Shown here in pieces: positions 12,590 to 12,757 of a DNA stretch of 12,757 nt. Positions within the stretch are counted from its first letter, which is position 1. Each line of letters opens with the position of its first letter. Position numbers and translations under genes: made by a program. The DNA is from CALGFH01 sp036003705 (GTDB lineage: Bacteria > Actinomycetota > CALGFH01). The stretch covers positions 1-12,757 of the forward strand of contig DASYSE010000009.1 of the NCBI GenBank assembly GCA_036003705.1, given 5' to 3'. The notes under the pieces are model-generated. The model searched no databases, was not told the DNA's origin, and saw only the letters and a list, made by a program, of their open reading frames with translations.

Positions 12590-12757
12590 ATGTTTGAGCG
12601 CTTCACCGACCGGGCGCGACGCGTCGTCGTGCTCGCGCAGGAGGAGGCTCGGCTCCTCAATCACAACTACATCGGTACCGAGCACATCCTGCTCGGCCTG
12701 ATCCACGAGGGCGAAGGGGTCGCCGCCAAGGCGCTGGAGTCGCTGGGCATCTCGCTG
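12590..12757 (+). CDS. clpC: ATP-dependent Clp protease ATPase subunit ClpC, N-terminal part (3' end outside window)
   Basis: ClpC is the AAA+ unfoldase that feeds ClpP in actinobacteria and is usually essential. Only 56 codons are present, covering the first half of the Clp N-domain. The opening MFERFTDRARRVVVLAQEEA, then ARLLNHNYIGTEHILLGLIHEGEGVAAKALES (given here as NYIGTEHILLGLIHEGEG for its core), is the near-invariant start of ClpC. ATG 12590 follows CTGGGGG at 12577-12583 with good spacing. The gene has its own promoter region and lies after the lysS terminator-like hairpin, so separate transcription is likely. Family identity is firm even from this short part; ClpC rather than ClpA or ClpB is supported by the N-domain sequence and by the neighbouring lysS. 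Confidence 0.96.
   Translation, partial: MFERFTDRARRVVVLAQEEARLLNHNYIGTEHILLGLIHEGEGVAAKALESLGISL

Noticed and set aside
1..12757. Mobile elements, CRISPR arrays, tRNA/rRNA genes, defence or toxin-antitoxin systems
   Set aside because: Read through for transposase or integrase motifs, regularly spaced repeats and tRNA T-loop sequences; none were seen.

Overview
The window is very GC-rich and almost entirely protein-coding, with every gene on the + strand. It is a core housekeeping locus of an actinobacterium (Actinomycetota). The order ftsH, folE, folP, folB, folK, a DUF2520 Rossmann protein, panC, nadB, nadC, coaX, lysS, clpC is one I know from memory for this phylum: Mycobacterium tuberculosis Rv3610c-Rv3596c, and Streptomyces, which also carries nadB and nadC here. 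Three usual members are missing: panD after panC, lsr2 between lysS and clpC, and the DUF3180 membrane gene after folK. A methyltransferase gene follows folK instead. This suggests a lineage outside the well-studied mycobacteria and streptomycetes, but the sequence alone cannot name it.

Layout. Positions 1-831 hold the 3' part of ftsH (membrane AAA protease). Positions 828-3642 are the folate block: folE, folP, an NTF2-like gene, folB and folK, covering GTP to dihydropteroate apart from the dephosphorylation step and pABA supply. Positions 3710-5397 hold a CmoM/SmtA-like methyltransferase and a Rossmann/DUF2520 protein. Positions 5372-9612 are the pantothenate/NAD/CoA block: panC, nadB, nadC, coaX. 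A small two-helix membrane protein of unknown function follows (9605-10231). About 610 bases of non-coding, hairpin-rich DNA (10232-10843) come next, then lysS (10844-12334), a short spacer with a terminator-like hairpin and a candidate promoter, and the first 56 codons of clpC.

The genes from ftsH to the membrane protein are packed as an operon-like chain. Stop and start codons overlap at most junctions (CTGA, GTGA, ATGA, TGATG) and the largest gap is 67 bases. The products make or commit folate, pantothenate/CoA and NAD, and two ATP-dependent protease genes flank the block. LysS and clpC lie after clear non-coding spacers and are probably transcribed separately.

I found no mobile element, CRISPR array, tRNA, rRNA, toxin-antitoxin or defence system, and no evidence of a wholly new system. 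The points most worth a second look are: the structured spacer before lysS, with mutually exclusive hairpins; an Asn where the lysine-binding Tyr of LysRS is expected; a folE with no ATG, GTG or TTG start; the CmoM-like and NTF2-like genes embedded among folate genes; and a strong hairpin inside the 3' end of coaX.
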